A stretch of DNA of 64,000 nt from Erythrobacter fulvus (GCF_028595285.1 NZ_JAQQXQ010000004.1:124001-188000); one strand, 5' to 3'; positions 45,526 through 54,617 are shown, numbered from the stretch's first letter. Program-made: numbers and translations. The notes: generated from the sequence alone by a model not told the origin.

Positions 45526-46824
45526 TTATTCCAGATCGATAACCTTGCCGCGCGCCATGACAAACTGGACATCCTTGTAAACCGAAACATCCGTCAAAGG
45601 ATCACCGGCAACCGCGATGATGTCCGCGCTTTTGCCCGGTGCGATCGTGCCGATCTCTTCAGACAGGCCAAGCAGATCAGCGGCGTTGATTGTGGCTGCG
45701 ATCAGGGCGCTTTCGGGCGTCATCCCGTTTTCGACCATCAGTTCAAATTCGTCGGCGTTGCGGCCATGTTTCGACACGCCGGCGTCGGTGCCGAAGGCAA
45801 TCCGGACACCGCGCGGGACCAGCACCTGAAGCGTTTTGCCGGTGATGCCGATACGCCATTGGATCTTGGCAAGGACATCCGGCTCATAGGCAGCAGAATT
45901 GGCCGCCAGCCTTTCCTTGTACCCGTTCACTGTCGACAGCGTCGGGACATAGTAGGTCTTGCTCTTCGCCCACAAGGCGATGACGTCGTCGGTCAGCATC
46001 GTGCCGTGTTCGATCGAATCGACACCGAGTTTCAGTGCCTGAAGAGTCCCGTCTGCGCCATGCGAATGGACCGCCACCTTGCGCCCGAACATCCGCGCGG
46101 TGGCCACGATCGCCGCCGCCTCGTCATCGAACATCTGGCTGCCCAGGCCTGCGCCTATTCGGCTGTTGACCCCGCCGGTTATGGTCATCTTGATGACGTC
46201 AGCGCCGCGCCCGATCTGTTGCCGCGTCGCGCGGCGGCAGTCTTCTGCCCCGTCACAGGTATTCGCCGCTCCCGCAAAGAACGGGCGCAGTTCGTCACGA
46301 TAGCCAAGCGCGTCGTCGGAGTGGCCGGCTGTGCCCGACAGGCTGCTGCCGGCATCGATGATCCGCGGCCCCATCGCCTTGCCGGCGTTGACCGCATCGC
46401 GCAGCGCGAAGACCGCGCCGTCGCCGTCGCCCAGATTCCGCACCGTGGTAAAGCCTGCGCGCAGCGTCTTGATCCCGTTCGCCTGCGCATTGAAGGCCTG
46501 CGCAGCGGGAGACAGGGTGACGGCCTCAAGCTGTCCGGCCAGCCCGCCGGCATCACTGGTCAAATGCACATGGCTGTCGATCAGTCCGGGCAGCACGGTG
46601 TGATCGCGCAGGTCGATGACCCGGGCGTCCGCGGGAACGTCCGAATGCCCGTCTGTCACCGACAGGATCCGGCCATCCTCCACGATAATCGTTGCTGGTC
46701 CACGCGGCGCTTCGCCGGGCACGTCGATCAAGCGGCCTGCGTGAATGACGGTTGTCTGCGCCACCACCATCGACGGCAAAAGGGCTGATATGGCAACAGC
46801 AGCCGCAAAAATTCCCGCTTTCAT
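45526..46824 (-). CDS. Exported amidohydrolase (imidazolonepropionase/Xaa-Pro dipeptidase-like)
   Basis: A 432-residue protein with a signal peptide (cleavage about residue 22, VVA-QTT) and the amidohydrolase metal centre: H85-x-H87 (IDSHVHL), bridging K212 (VIKMTITGG), H253 (VAVHSHG), H273 (SIEHGTM) and D347 (AFGTDAG). Related periplasmic enzymes in Caulobacter and sphingomonads cleave Xaa-Pro or other C-terminal dipeptides, or act on amidated toxins; the substrate is unknown here. It stands alone between convergent valS and a 329-nt non-coding stretch. Confidence 0.85.
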   Translation of the reverse strand: MKAGIFAAAVAISALLPSMVVAQTTVIHAGRLIDVPGEAPRGPATIIVEDGRILSVTDGHSDVPADARVIDLRDHTVLPGLIDSHVHLTSDAGGLAGQLEAVTLSPAAQAFNAQANGIKTLRAGFTTVRNLGDGDGAVFALRDAVNAGKAMGPRIIDAGSSLSGTAGHSDDALGYRDELRPFFAGAANTCDGAEDCRRATRQQIGRGADVIKMTITGGVNSRIGAGLGSQMFDDEAAAIVATARMFGRKVAVHSHGADGTLQALKLGVDSIEHGTMLTDDVIALWAKSKTYYVPTLSTVNGYKERLAANSAAYEPDVLAKIQWRIGITGKTLQVLVPRGVRIAFGTDAGVSKHGRNADEFELMVENGMTPESALIAATINAADLLGLSEEIGTIAPGKSADIIAVAGDPLTDVSVYKDVQFVMARGKVIDLE

Positions 46825-47153
46825 AGATTTTCCCCGTTCCCTGAAGACCGTCTAGCTCCTGCCCCGGTTTCGCTCAAGCGGCATTGTCCGGCCGCACCCT
46901 GCGGCGAACGGTCCCCAACCATTCTCGATGCAATCGGCCACCCCGCGCCAGCCAAGGCGCCGGAAATTTCCTACCGGCGGGATTCGTGGCATAGGCCGGG
47001 GATGATCCGGCGCTGCGACACCCGAAATGCCTCTTGCCCCCGTGTTCGTCCGCATCGGAAGGAGAAGTCTATCCCAATGATTATAAGCCATTTTTTCTTA
47101 TCTGCAGAAGTATACACCGTGTATACTTCGTCACCTTTGGCAGATAAGCCGGC
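46825..47153. promoter_or_regulatory. Divergent region between amidohydrolase and queE
   Basis: A 329-nt stretch. The left 220 nt shows nothing definite. The right 100 nt holds a possible 26-codon upstream ORF (47077-47157) and two nested inverted repeats (47097-47148). Confidence 0.6.
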
Positions 47154-47157
47154 ATGA
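47077..47157 (+). CDS. Possible 26-residue leader peptide overlapping the queE start
   Basis: ATG at 47077 opens a 26-codon frame whose TGA overlaps the queE ATG (ATGA). GGAAGGAG lies 12 nt upstream, a slightly long spacing. The peptide starts MIISHFFLSAEVYTVYTSSP and contains one His, two Tyr and one Asp codon of the NAU/NAC type that queuosine tRNAs read. queE itself has no good ribosome site, so translation could be coupled. No homologue is known to me; it may be chance. Confidence 0.35.
   Translation: MIISHFFLSAEVYTVYTSSPLADKPA
47097..47148 (+). promoter_or_regulatory. Nested inverted repeats directly upstream of queE
   Basis: An outer 9-bp pair (CTTATCTGC at 47097-47105 with GCAGATAAG at 47140-47148) encloses an inner perfect repeat (GAAGTATACAC-C-GTGTATACTTC at 47107-47129). 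As RNA it forms a long hairpin ending 5 nt before the queE ATG; as DNA the inner part looks like a dimeric-repressor site. It does not match the preQ1 riboswitch classes I know. Confidence 0.55.
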
Positions 47158-47888
47158 ACCTTGTCCTTGCCACGGACGATGCGGGCGGGCCGGAGATTTT
47201 CGCCAGCTTGCAGGGCGAAGGGCCGAGCGCCGGGATGCCGGTCGCCTTCGTGCGCGTCAGCCGCTGCAATCTCGCCTGCACATGGTGCGACACGGCCTAT
47301 ACTTGGCGGTTCGAGGGCGACAATCGCCCGCATCGCGACGGGGTGGCCTATGACCGCAAGGCCAACCAGTTGACGCTCTCGCCTGCCGAGACTGCCGAAC
47401 GGATTGCGATGCTGGGCCAGAAGCGCCTCGTCATCACCGGGGGCGAGCCGCTGTTGCAGGCGGGCGCGCTGGCCGAGATGCTCGGGCATCTGCCGGATAT
47501 CGCCGTGGAGATCGAGACCAACGGCACCGTGGCCCCTCCGGCGCGGCTCGACGTGCGGGTCGATCAGTACAATGTCAGCCCCAAGCTGGCGCATAGCGGC
47601 AATCCGGCCGATCTGGCGCTGATCCCCGAACGGCTCGACGCATGGGCGGGCGATCCGCGCGCCTTCCTGAAGTTCGTGGTTGCTTCGCCCGACGATGTGG
47701 CCGAGGTGGCGGCGCTGCAAGAACGCTACCGCTTCCGGCCCGAGCGCATTTTCCTGATGCCCGAAGGCACCGACAGCGCAACGCTGCGCGTGCGCGAGGC
47801 GTGGCTATCGCAGCTGTGCCTTGCGCACGGCTTCAGGATGAGCGACCGGCTGCATATCCATCTGTACGGGGATACGCGGGGAACATGA
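47154..47888 (+). CDS. queE: 7-carboxy-7-deazaguanine synthase
   Basis: A 244-residue radical SAM enzyme. The cluster motif is C38-x3-C42-x2-C45 (RCNLACTWCD), preceded by FASLQGEGPSAGMPVAFVR and followed by VITGGEPLLQ and VEIETNGT. It converts 6-carboxytetrahydropterin to 7-carboxy-7-deazaguanine in queuosine synthesis. Other que genes are not in the window. The ATG follows the nested repeats immediately. Confidence 0.93.
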   Translation: MNLVLATDDAGGPEIFASLQGEGPSAGMPVAFVRVSRCNLACTWCDTAYTWRFEGDNRPHRDGVAYDRKANQLTLSPAETAERIAMLGQKRLVITGGEPLLQAGALAEMLGHLPDIAVEIETNGTVAPPARLDVRVDQYNVSPKLAHSGNPADLALIPERLDAWAGDPRAFLKFVVASPDDVAEVAALQERYRFRPERIFLMPEGTDSATLRVREAWLSQLCLAHGFRMSDRLHIHLYGDTRGT

Positions 47889-47895
47889 CTGTTTG

Positions 47896-47917
47896 CGGGC
47901 CCGCCTCTGCGGGTCCG
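47896..47917. terminator. Hairpin between convergent queE and HerA-type genes
   Basis: CGGGCCCGC pairs with GCGGGTCCG (one G-T wobble in RNA) around a 4-nt loop. No T-run follows on either strand, so efficiency is uncertain. Confidence 0.4.
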
Positions 47918-47945
47918 AACCAAAGCGAGAAGGAGACCCTACCCC

Positions 47946-49640
47946 TTAACCCTGGCTTCTCCAGCGCATCACCACGCGCTCGACCAGTTCTTCCTCGCCG
48001 CCGTCCTTGCTCCACAGATCGACGAAGCTCGGGTCTTCCGAAGCGGGGCGGCGGTGTTCCTCGAGCGTGTCGAAAGTGACGCGGACCGGGATCGCCACGC
48101 CTTCGCCGCAGATGATGCATTCGCGGTTTCTGAGCGCCGGGATCGAATCGAGGAACCCGCGCGAGCCTTCGGGCATGGCCGAGCGCACGAAGGCCTGGTC
48201 GCGATCGTTGTTGAGGCGCATCGCGATGATCGTGCCGCACTGCGACAGCACGCCTTCGGCAAGGTCCGAGGGACGCTGGGTAATGAGGCCAAGGCTGATG
48301 CCGTATTTACGCCCTTCCTTGGCGATACGGCTGAGAATCTTGGCGACCGAGGAACCGTCCGAGTTCTTCTCGTTCGGAACATAGCGGTGCGCCTCTTCGC
48401 ACACCAGCAGGATCGGCCGGGTCTTTTCCTCGCGTCCCCAGATCGCGAAGTCGAACACGAGGCGGCTGAGCACCGCCACCACCGTCGAGGTAATGTCCGA
48501 AGGCACGCCCGACACGTCGATGATCGAGATCGGCTTGCCTTGGCCGGGCATGCGGAAGATTTTGCTGATGAAGGCGGTCATGGTGTCGCCGACCAGCATG
48601 CCGGAGAACATGAACTGGTAACGCGGATCGGCCTTCAGTTCGTCGAGCTTGCCCTTGATCCGCATGTAAGGTGCGGACGAGGTCGCCTTGTCGAGCTTGC
48701 CCATCTCGTCCTGCAGGATGTTGCTGAGGTCCGACAGCAGATAGGGGATCGGCGAATCCACCGTGATCTTGCCCAGGCCCTGTGCCAGACGGTTCTTGGA
48801 GCGCGCGGCGAGCAGGCACTTGGCCAGAATGTCGGCGTCGACCTGCCGTTCGTTACCGCTGCTGGAAAGGAGCACTTCGCAGTGTTCCTCGTAATTCATC
48901 AGCCAATAGGGCATCTGCAGGTTGGAAACGTCGAGGATCTGCCCGGTCTGGCGGAAGGCGGCGGAATATTCGCCGTGGGGGTCGATCATCACGATGTGAC
49001 CCTTGGGCGCGGCCTCGCAGATCTTGTGCAGGATCAGCGCAGCGCTGGTCGATTTACCGGTACCGGTCGAACCGAGCAGTGCGAAGTGCTTGCCCAGCAT
49101 CGCGTCGATATAAAGCCCGGCGCGGATATCGCGGGTGGGGAACACCTTGCCGATGGTGATGCTGGCACGCCCGTCGCTGGCGTAGATCTGTTCGAGATCG
49201 CGGGTCGTGGCGGGATAAACCATCGCGCCCGGCACGGGGTAGCGGGTAACGCCGCGCTTGAATCCGTGGATACGCCCAGTCAGCTTTTCCTCGCCGCCTT
49301 CGCCGAGGAAGTCGATATGGGCGATAACCCCGCCTTCGCTGCGGCGATCCTTGCGCTGGTCGCGGACGCTGGCAAGCAGCCAGGCATCGCCCACGCGGAT
49401 CTTGATCTGACTGCCGACCTGACCTGCCAGGGCCACGGAAGGATCGGGGTCCTTCATGCAATCATTGATGCGCTGTAGGTCAAAGGCGATCTGCGAGCCG
49501 GAGCCGGAAATCTCCAGCACCACGCCGATCGGCAGGCGCGAATTGTCGGGCATGCCGCCGGCCTGCGCGGACATGTCGTCCTCGCCCTCGATCGCCGGAC
49601 CGGTAAAGCGTTCGAAATCCTGCCTGCCGTGATCGGTCAT
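47946..49640 (-). CDS. HerA-type DNA translocase/helicase ATPase
   Basis: A 564-residue ATPase. It has an N-terminal HAS-barrel-like part (about 35-165), Walker A GSTGTGKS (190-197), Walker B PILLVCEEAHRY, and the HerA features RIAKEGRKYGISLGLITQRPSDLAEGVLSQC. HerA hexamers process DNA ends with the nuclease NurA in archaea and some bacteria, and with other partners in antiphage systems. No NurA or SIR2-like partner is adjacent, so this is probably the housekeeping sphingomonad form. ATG 49640 chosen (MTDHGRQDFE). Confidence 0.87.
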   Translation of the reverse strand: MTDHGRQDFERFTGPAIEGEDDMSAQAGGMPDNSRLPIGVVLEISGSGSQIAFDLQRINDCMKDPDPSVALAGQVGSQIKIRVGDAWLLASVRDQRKDRRSEGGVIAHIDFLGEGGEEKLTGRIHGFKRGVTRYPVPGAMVYPATTRDLEQIYASDGRASITIGKVFPTRDIRAGLYIDAMLGKHFALLGSTGTGKSTSAALILHKICEAAPKGHIVMIDPHGEYSAAFRQTGQILDVSNLQMPYWLMNYEEHCEVLLSSSGNERQVDADILAKCLLAARSKNRLAQGLGKITVDSPIPYLLSDLSNILQDEMGKLDKATSSAPYMRIKGKLDELKADPRYQFMFSGMLVGDTMTAFISKIFRMPGQGKPISIIDVSGVPSDITSTVVAVLSRLVFDFAIWGREEKTRPILLVCEEAHRYVPNEKNSDGSSVAKILSRIAKEGRKYGISLGLITQRPSDLAEGVLSQCGTIIAMRLNNDRDQAFVRSAMPEGSRGFLDSIPALRNRECIICGEGVAIPVRVTFDTLEEHRRPASEDPSFVDLWSKDGGEEELVERVVMRWRSQG

Positions 49641-49724
49641 TCGCGCCTTTCCCTGCGCCAGATGCAACAATTGCACGCAGGGATAGGAGAAGCGGGGTTA
49701 AGATCGGGTCAACATGGCGGCGCC

Positions 49725-50483
49725 TCAGCCGCGCGCAAACAGCCTTCCGGCAATCCAGCCCATCGCCAGCGACAGGACAATCGCGCCCAGCCCGTAGATG
49801 AACGACCATCGCTGCGCGGCGATCACCACCTGCCCTTCCAGGCCGACCTTCTCGACTGCAATCCGCGCCGTCGCGCTCGTGAGCACGCGGCCGCGGGCAA
49901 TGGCGAAGGTTTCGGCGGTATAGTTGCCGGTGGTGACGTTGGACGGCAGCACGATGCGCGCCTGATAGAGCACGCCTTCGCTGATCCGCACGCCCTCCGG
50001 ATTCTCCTGATACAATCCCTGCTTCTCGCGCAGGACGACCAGCCCGCGCGCGAACCGCGCCTGTTCCTCGGGATCGATCTGGCCGGAGGGGGAAAGCTGG
50101 ATGAAGTCGGTCCCCAGTTCGAAGATCGCCGCGGTGCGTTCATCGACGATCTCTTCGATAGGGCGCGAGGAGGCGACCGCGAAGAACGAGGGCGCGGAGC
50201 GGAAATCGCTGCCTCCGGCGTTCATCCAGATGCCGGCGATGCGATCCTTCTCGCGGATCCGCACCGGTTCGGTCGGGCCTTTCACCACCACCACGATGTC
50301 GTAGTCGTCGGACGTGCCAGGGGGTGCAATCACCGCGCCGTAGAGCAGCAGATTGGCGCCGGTGAAGCCCTGCCGCACCTCGATCCGCGACTGGCTGACT
50401 TCGGGCACCAGAATCGGTTCGCGCTGCCCGGACAGCAGCGGCGCGGCCAGCAGCAACAGCAAGGCGGCAGCGATGCGTCTCAC
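49725..50483 (-). CDS. TIGR02186 family membrane-anchored periplasmic protein
   Basis: A 252-residue protein with a signal peptide (about 1-19), a beta-rich periplasmic region (LVPEVSQSRIEVRQGFTGANLLLYGAV, IWMN) and a C-terminal transmembrane helix. It matches the alphaproteobacterial Alph_Pro_TM/TIGR02186 family, found next to TauE/SafE permeases, as here (4-nt overlap). The pair may export or handle a sulfur-containing anion; this is inferred from association only. Confidence 0.83.
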   Translation of the reverse strand: MRRIAAALLLLLAAPLLSGQREPILVPEVSQSRIEVRQGFTGANLLLYGAVIAPPGTSDDYDIVVVVKGPTEPVRIREKDRIAGIWMNAGGSDFRSAPSFFAVASSRPIEEIVDERTAAIFELGTDFIQLSPSGQIDPEEQARFARGLVVLREKQGLYQENPEGVRISEGVLYQARIVLPSNVTTGNYTAETFAIARGRVLTSATARIAVEKVGLEGQVVIAAQRWSFIYGLGAIVLSLAMGWIAGRLFARG

Positions 50484-51397
50484 AGCGGCGCCACCGTGTA
50501 GATTTCATCAGGCTGCACACCGAGCCCGTAAAGCATCCGCAAGGCGATCACGATCACCAGCGCGGCGAGCGCGAGGCGCAGGTATTCGGGCCGCGCCTTC
50601 AACGCGATCTGGGTGCCGAACTGCGCACCCATCACCGATCCCAGCAACAGCAGCGCGGCCAGTACGATATCCACCGCCTTGGTGGTCAGCGCGTGGGTCA
50701 TGGTGGTGACCATCGTCACAAACAGGATCTGGTAAAGCGAGGTGCCGACCACGACATTGCCGCTCATCCCAAGAATATACAGCATCGCCGGCACCAGCAG
50801 AAAGCCGCCGCCCACCCCCATCAGCATGGTCAGGATACCCACCAGCATCCCGAGGATCAGCGGCGCCAGCGGGGAAATGTATAGGCCCGAGGCATAGAAC
50901 CGCCAGCGATAGGGCAGGCTCGCGACCAGCGGATGGTGCCGCCGCTTGCGTACCGGCGCTCCGGCTTTGCCCAGCAGCGAGGGCCTGAGTGCGCTTACCG
51001 CCTCGCGCATCATCAGCGAGCCGATCGAGCCCAGCATCAGCACATAGAGGATGTTGATGACCACATCGATCTGGCCCAGCGCCTGCAGCAGCCGGAACAG
51101 CGCGGCGCCGATCAGCGCACCTACAATCCCGCCGCCGACCATTACCGTGCCCATCCGGTAATCCACCCCGCCGCGCCGTGAATGGGCGAGCACGCCCGAT
51201 ACGCTTGCACCCGTCACCTGCGTGGCGGCGGAAGCCGCGGCGACCGTGGGCGGAATGCCGTAAAAGATCAGCAGCGGCGTGGTCAGAAACCCGCCGCCCA
51301 CGCCGAACAGCCCGGACAGGATACCCGTCAGCACGCCCAGCAGCACGATAAACAGGCCGTTGACCGACAGATTCGCAATGGGCAGGTACACGTCCAT
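50480..51397 (-). CDS. TauE/SafE family sulfite/anion exporter
   Basis: A 305-residue, about eight-helix permease with duplicated motifs GLFGVGGGFLTTPLLI and LMGVGGGFLLVPAMLY. The family moves sulfite, sulfoacetate and related organosulfur anions. The TIGR02186 gene follows with a 4-nt overlap, so they form a two-gene unit. Confidence 0.88.
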   Translation of the reverse strand: MDVYLPIANLSVNGLFIVLLGVLTGILSGLFGVGGGFLTTPLLIFYGIPPTVAAASAATQVTGASVSGVLAHSRRGGVDYRMGTVMVGGGIVGALIGAALFRLLQALGQIDVVINILYVLMLGSIGSLMMREAVSALRPSLLGKAGAPVRKRRHHPLVASLPYRWRFYASGLYISPLAPLILGMLVGILTMLMGVGGGFLLVPAMLYILGMSGNVVVGTSLYQILFVTMVTTMTHALTTKAVDIVLAALLLLGSVMGAQFGTQIALKARPEYLRLALAALVIVIALRMLYGLGVQPDEIYTVAPL

Positions 51398-51494
51398 GCT
51401 TTGCGATTAGCCGAGTGGCACAGGCGATGAAAGCCGCAGTAACGGGGTTATTTCACGCAAAGCCATCCCGGTTGCGGATTGGCGCAGGCAAATG

Positions 51495-52634
51495 TCATAA
51501 GCTGGTCGAAAGCGTTACCGCCAACCCCGAATCCGGCCCGGCATTGCCCTCAACCCGCTCGCGCCAGTCCACCGCGAGGCGGGCGGGCACATCGCCCAGC
51601 GTCAAATCGAACCGTATGGTCGGGCCAAGATCGACGCGGTGCGCGCCTTCCTGCGCCCCGCCCCATGCGCCGACGCCGAGGCTGAACCGCAGGGCATTGT
51701 CAAAGGCGGGCGCTACAGCGTCGATCTCGCGGGTCAGGCTGGCCTGTCCGTCGGCGAACAAGGTTGCATCGGTCCCGCCAACCCAACCGGCCTGGACATA
51801 GGTTTCCAGCCGGGTGTCGAGCGGAAAGTCTACCGGTGCGATCTCTGTCACAGCAAAGGCGGCAGGACGGGTTTCGGAACGGAAAGCGCTTTCGGTGTAG
51901 CGCAGCTCGCCAAAGGCACGCACAGGCAGCTCCGGTAGCGGCCGAGCGGAAGCACCGAGCGCCAGCTCGCTTTCCCCGCGTCGCACCAGCGCACGATACG
52001 CCCGCGCATATAGCCGAGGATCGCGGGGATCATCAGGGGCAACACGATATTGCAGCACAGCGCCGACCTGACTCGCGCCGTAGATCGGCACCCGCCCCTG
52101 CGATATTGGCGCAGCGTTGGATCCCTGCCGCAAGAAGCCCCAGCCCGCCGCCGACCAACGCCCTTGCCCCTTAGCCTTAGCCTTGGCCGGCGACGCATCG
52201 GGAAGGAACGGCGGAGCCTCGCGCATCGCCCACGACGCCATCACCGGCATGGCATTTACCGGCACTCGCCTGGCCGGCCTGCGCATGGCCTTGCGCCACA
52301 GCAATTGGTGCGCGGCGGCCATACTCGGGTCCATTCCCACCGACAGTCCGCTACCCAGCATAGCGAAGGCCCCGTCACTGCCGATCGCTCGTTCGGGTGT
52401 GCGGGCCAAGGGCACGCGCGCAGGCGCGGCGGTCGCCTGCATGCGCGCAGGCGGCACAGCGGCGGGCTGTATGGTTTCTGGCACCTGCGCCCCGGCGAAA
52501 GGCGCGAATGGTGCGGGCACCGCAAACGGACTTTCCCAGACCAGCGCCCGCCCGCCGATCCACGCGGCAAGCACAAGCCCGATCACCGCCACCGGCGCGC
52601 CGCGCATTCGTGCAGGTTTCGCCGCGGGTGTCAT
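51495..52634 (-). CDS. NfrA-C-terminus-like protein, short form
   Basis: A 379-residue protein with an N-terminal helix (about 12-28), a Pro/Ala-rich region, and a C-terminal beta-strand-rich region (about 190-379; GASQVGAVLQYRVA, LETYVQAGWVGG, FSLGVGAWGGAQEG) that resembles the barrel end of the phage N4 adsorption protein NfrA. The tetratricopeptide region of NfrA is missing. The gene overlaps the NfrB-like glycosyltransferase by 4 nt, which supports the assignment. Likely envelope-located; role in glycan export inferred. Confidence 0.55.
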   Translation of the reverse strand: MTPAAKPARMRGAPVAVIGLVLAAWIGGRALVWESPFAVPAPFAPFAGAQVPETIQPAAVPPARMQATAAPARVPLARTPERAIGSDGAFAMLGSGLSVGMDPSMAAAHQLLWRKAMRRPARRVPVNAMPVMASWAMREAPPFLPDASPAKAKAKGQGRWSAAGWGFLRQGSNAAPISQGRVPIYGASQVGAVLQYRVAPDDPRDPRLYARAYRALVRRGESELALGASARPLPELPVRAFGELRYTESAFRSETRPAAFAVTEIAPVDFPLDTRLETYVQAGWVGGTDATLFADGQASLTREIDAVAPAFDNALRFSLGVGAWGGAQEGAHRVDLGPTIRFDLTLGDVPARLAVDWRERVEGNAGPDSGLAVTLSTSL

Positions 52635-54055
52635 CTGCCAGAAGCTCCCGCCGCGAGGCCCAACCGCAGCGGATGCACGTCATGTTCTGTCTTGTCCCAC
52701 GCTGCGGCGCTTCCCCTCAGTGTGCGGATATAGGCAAACACCGCCCTGCGTCCGGCGATAATTGCGACCAAATTGGCCAGCGGCAGCCGCAGCACCGCCC
52801 GCGCGCCTTCGGAAACGCCATATTCGCGTGCGGCAAAGGCAAAGCGCATGGCCGCACGCCAGCCGAACGCAGCCAGATTGGCGATCAGCAGCGCTTTTAG
52901 CAGCGGGGTCAAAGGCACCGGCTCCCCCGCGCCTGCGATCAACGCCACGCCGCCGAGCGCGGTGAGCCCGACCAGCGCGTAGCCGGTCAACAGCACCAGC
53001 GCGGCAAGCGGGCCGCGCCGGTCTCGCGCGCGCATCCAGCCCTCGAGCAGCCCGCCCGCCCAGCCGATCCGGTCCCATCCCTGCAAGGCGATACCGAGCA
53101 CCCAACGGCCCTTCTGGCGCACTACATGATCGAAACGGTTGGGAAAGAAAGCGCGGGTTGCCACGAGGCTTCCGTCCTCGCCGCGCATGCGGACGAACCG
53201 GCAACGCCCCCCTGCCGCCGCAATGCCCAGTCCGAGTTCGTAATCCTCGGTCAGCGAGCCACTGGCGAAGGGTTGCCCGTCCGCATGAGCGGCTGCCAGC
53301 CGTTCAAGCGCGCCGCGTCCGGCCGCGCATCCCACGCCTGCGCCCGGCAAGCCTGTGCCGAGCCAGTCACGCACAACCATCGCCTTGCCGTGTGCCTCGG
53401 CGAATTCCTCGCAATAATGGCTGCCGAGCTGGTTCGAGAACCAGGTGCCGTGCCGCTGCACCAGCGGCTCGACCGGCAGCTGGACGAAGTCCGCACCCTC
53501 GGCAACGGCCTCATCAAGCAGGCCGAGCGCGGCGGGATCGACCATGTCCTCGGCATCGTGGAACACTACCATCGCATAGCGCCGGCCCGAGCGCACCTCG
53601 TCGGTTGCCACTGCGGCATAAAGGCGGTTGAGGCAGTCGGCCTTCGTGCTCGGCCCGTCGCGGTCATGGATAACCAGCCGCAGGCGCGGATCGCCCTTTG
53701 CAGCCGCCGTCGCGGCAGCCAGCGTCGCGGGATCATTACGGTAACAGCCGACATAAAGCCGCATCGTCGCTTGCGGCCAGCTTGCCAGCAGGTGCGCGAT
53801 CGTATCGCCGATCACCGCGGCTTCCTGCCACGCCGGGATCAGCACCGCTGCCGGCGCGTGCAGCGGGCGGTTGACCAATGCGGCACGGCGCCGAACCGGC
53901 GCTTTCCCCCGCCCGGTTGCGCGCAGCCACAGCCACAGCCCGTCAACCGCCAGATCGTCAGCCGCACCGATCAGGAAAAAGATCCCGGCGAACAGCAATA
54001 ATTCATGCTGAAGCAGTGCGAGCCACTGCCACAGGCCAAGATCTCCGATGGACAA
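52631..54055 (-). CDS. NfrB-like membrane glycosyltransferase (GT2)
   Basis: A 474-residue protein with an N-terminal membrane helix, a GT2 domain (PAWQEAAVIGDTIAHLL, VVFHDAEDMVDPAAL, SLTEDYELGLGIA and the product-site RQKGRWVLGI) and C-terminal membrane helices. This is the organisation of NfrB and BcsA-type processive synthases, but it is shorter than E. coli NfrB (745 residues) and lacks the C-terminal MshEN region. It would polymerise and extrude a surface glycan. Coupled by ATGA overlap to the NfrA-like gene. Confidence 0.8.
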   Translation of the reverse strand: MSIGDLGLWQWLALLQHELLLFAGIFFLIGAADDLAVDGLWLWLRATGRGKAPVRRRAALVNRPLHAPAAVLIPAWQEAAVIGDTIAHLLASWPQATMRLYVGCYRNDPATLAAATAAAKGDPRLRLVIHDRDGPSTKADCLNRLYAAVATDEVRSGRRYAMVVFHDAEDMVDPAALGLLDEAVAEGADFVQLPVEPLVQRHGTWFSNQLGSHYCEEFAEAHGKAMVVRDWLGTGLPGAGVGCAAGRGALERLAAAHADGQPFASGSLTEDYELGLGIAAAGGRCRFVRMRGEDGSLVATRAFFPNRFDHVVRQKGRWVLGIALQGWDRIGWAGGLLEGWMRARDRRGPLAALVLLTGYALVGLTALGGVALIAGAGEPVPLTPLLKALLIANLAAFGWRAAMRFAFAAREYGVSEGARAVLRLPLANLVAIIAGRRAVFAYIRTLRGSAAAWDKTEHDVHPLRLGLAAGASGR

Positions 54056-54179
54056 GGCGACCCCCCTTCTCCCGTGTAAGTCGCCAGACTATCGCGGCCC
54101 TGCATAATATGCAACGGCTTGGAATATTTTGATAGTTTAGGGTCGGTTTACTTTGTGAAGGAGATTTGGCCCACCGGCT

Positions 54180-54617
54180 TTACCAGCTACCGACATTCTC
54201 CATGCTGGCCCAGGGCTCGGCCGGTTCGAGATAGCCTTCCTGTAGCAGTTCGACCGAGATCCCGTCGGGCGACTTCACGAATGCCATGTGCCCGTCACGC
54301 GGCGGCCGGTGGATGATATGACCGCCATCCCGCAGGCGCTGGCAGGTCTCGTAAATATTTTCTACGCGGTAGGCGAGGTGGCCGAAATTGCGCCCGCCAT
54401 CATAAGCCTCGGGCGCGCTGCCGTCCTCGGGCGGCCAGTTGTAGGTCAATTCGACCTCGGCCACGCCTTCCTGCCCCGGCGCGGCAAGAAAGATCAGCGT
54501 GAAACGCCCTGCCTCGACATCGAAGCGGCGCACTTCCTCCAGACCGATCAGCCTGAAGAACGCGACCGTCGCATCCGGATCGGTAACGCGGATCATGGAG
54601 TGGAGATATTTGACCAT
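54180..54617 (-). CDS. gloA: Lactoylglutathione lyase (glyoxalase I)
   Basis: A 145-residue VOC-fold enzyme. Metal ligands fit the glyoxalase I pattern: His in LHSMIRV, Glu in EVELTYNW, His in FGHLAYRV, Glu in GISVELLQ. It isomerises the methylglyoxal-glutathione adduct. I chose ATG 54617 (MVKYLHSM), which has GAAGG upstream, over ATG 54629, which has none. Confidence 0.92.
   Translation of the reverse strand: MVKYLHSMIRVTDPDATVAFFRLIGLEEVRRFDVEAGRFTLIFLAAPGQEGVAEVELTYNWPPEDGSAPEAYDGGRNFGHLAYRVENIYETCQRLRDGGHIIHRPPRDGHMAFVKSPDGISVELLQEGYLEPAEPWASMENVGSW

Noticed and set aside
47040..47153. preQ1 riboswitch upstream of queE
   Set aside because: The nested repeats lack the short stem, A-rich tail and conserved loop of class I, and do not resemble class II or III layouts.
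47946..49640. HerA-based antiphage defence module
   Set aside because: No SIR2-like, DUF4297 or nuclease partner is adjacent; neighbours are queE and a TIGR02186/TauE pair.
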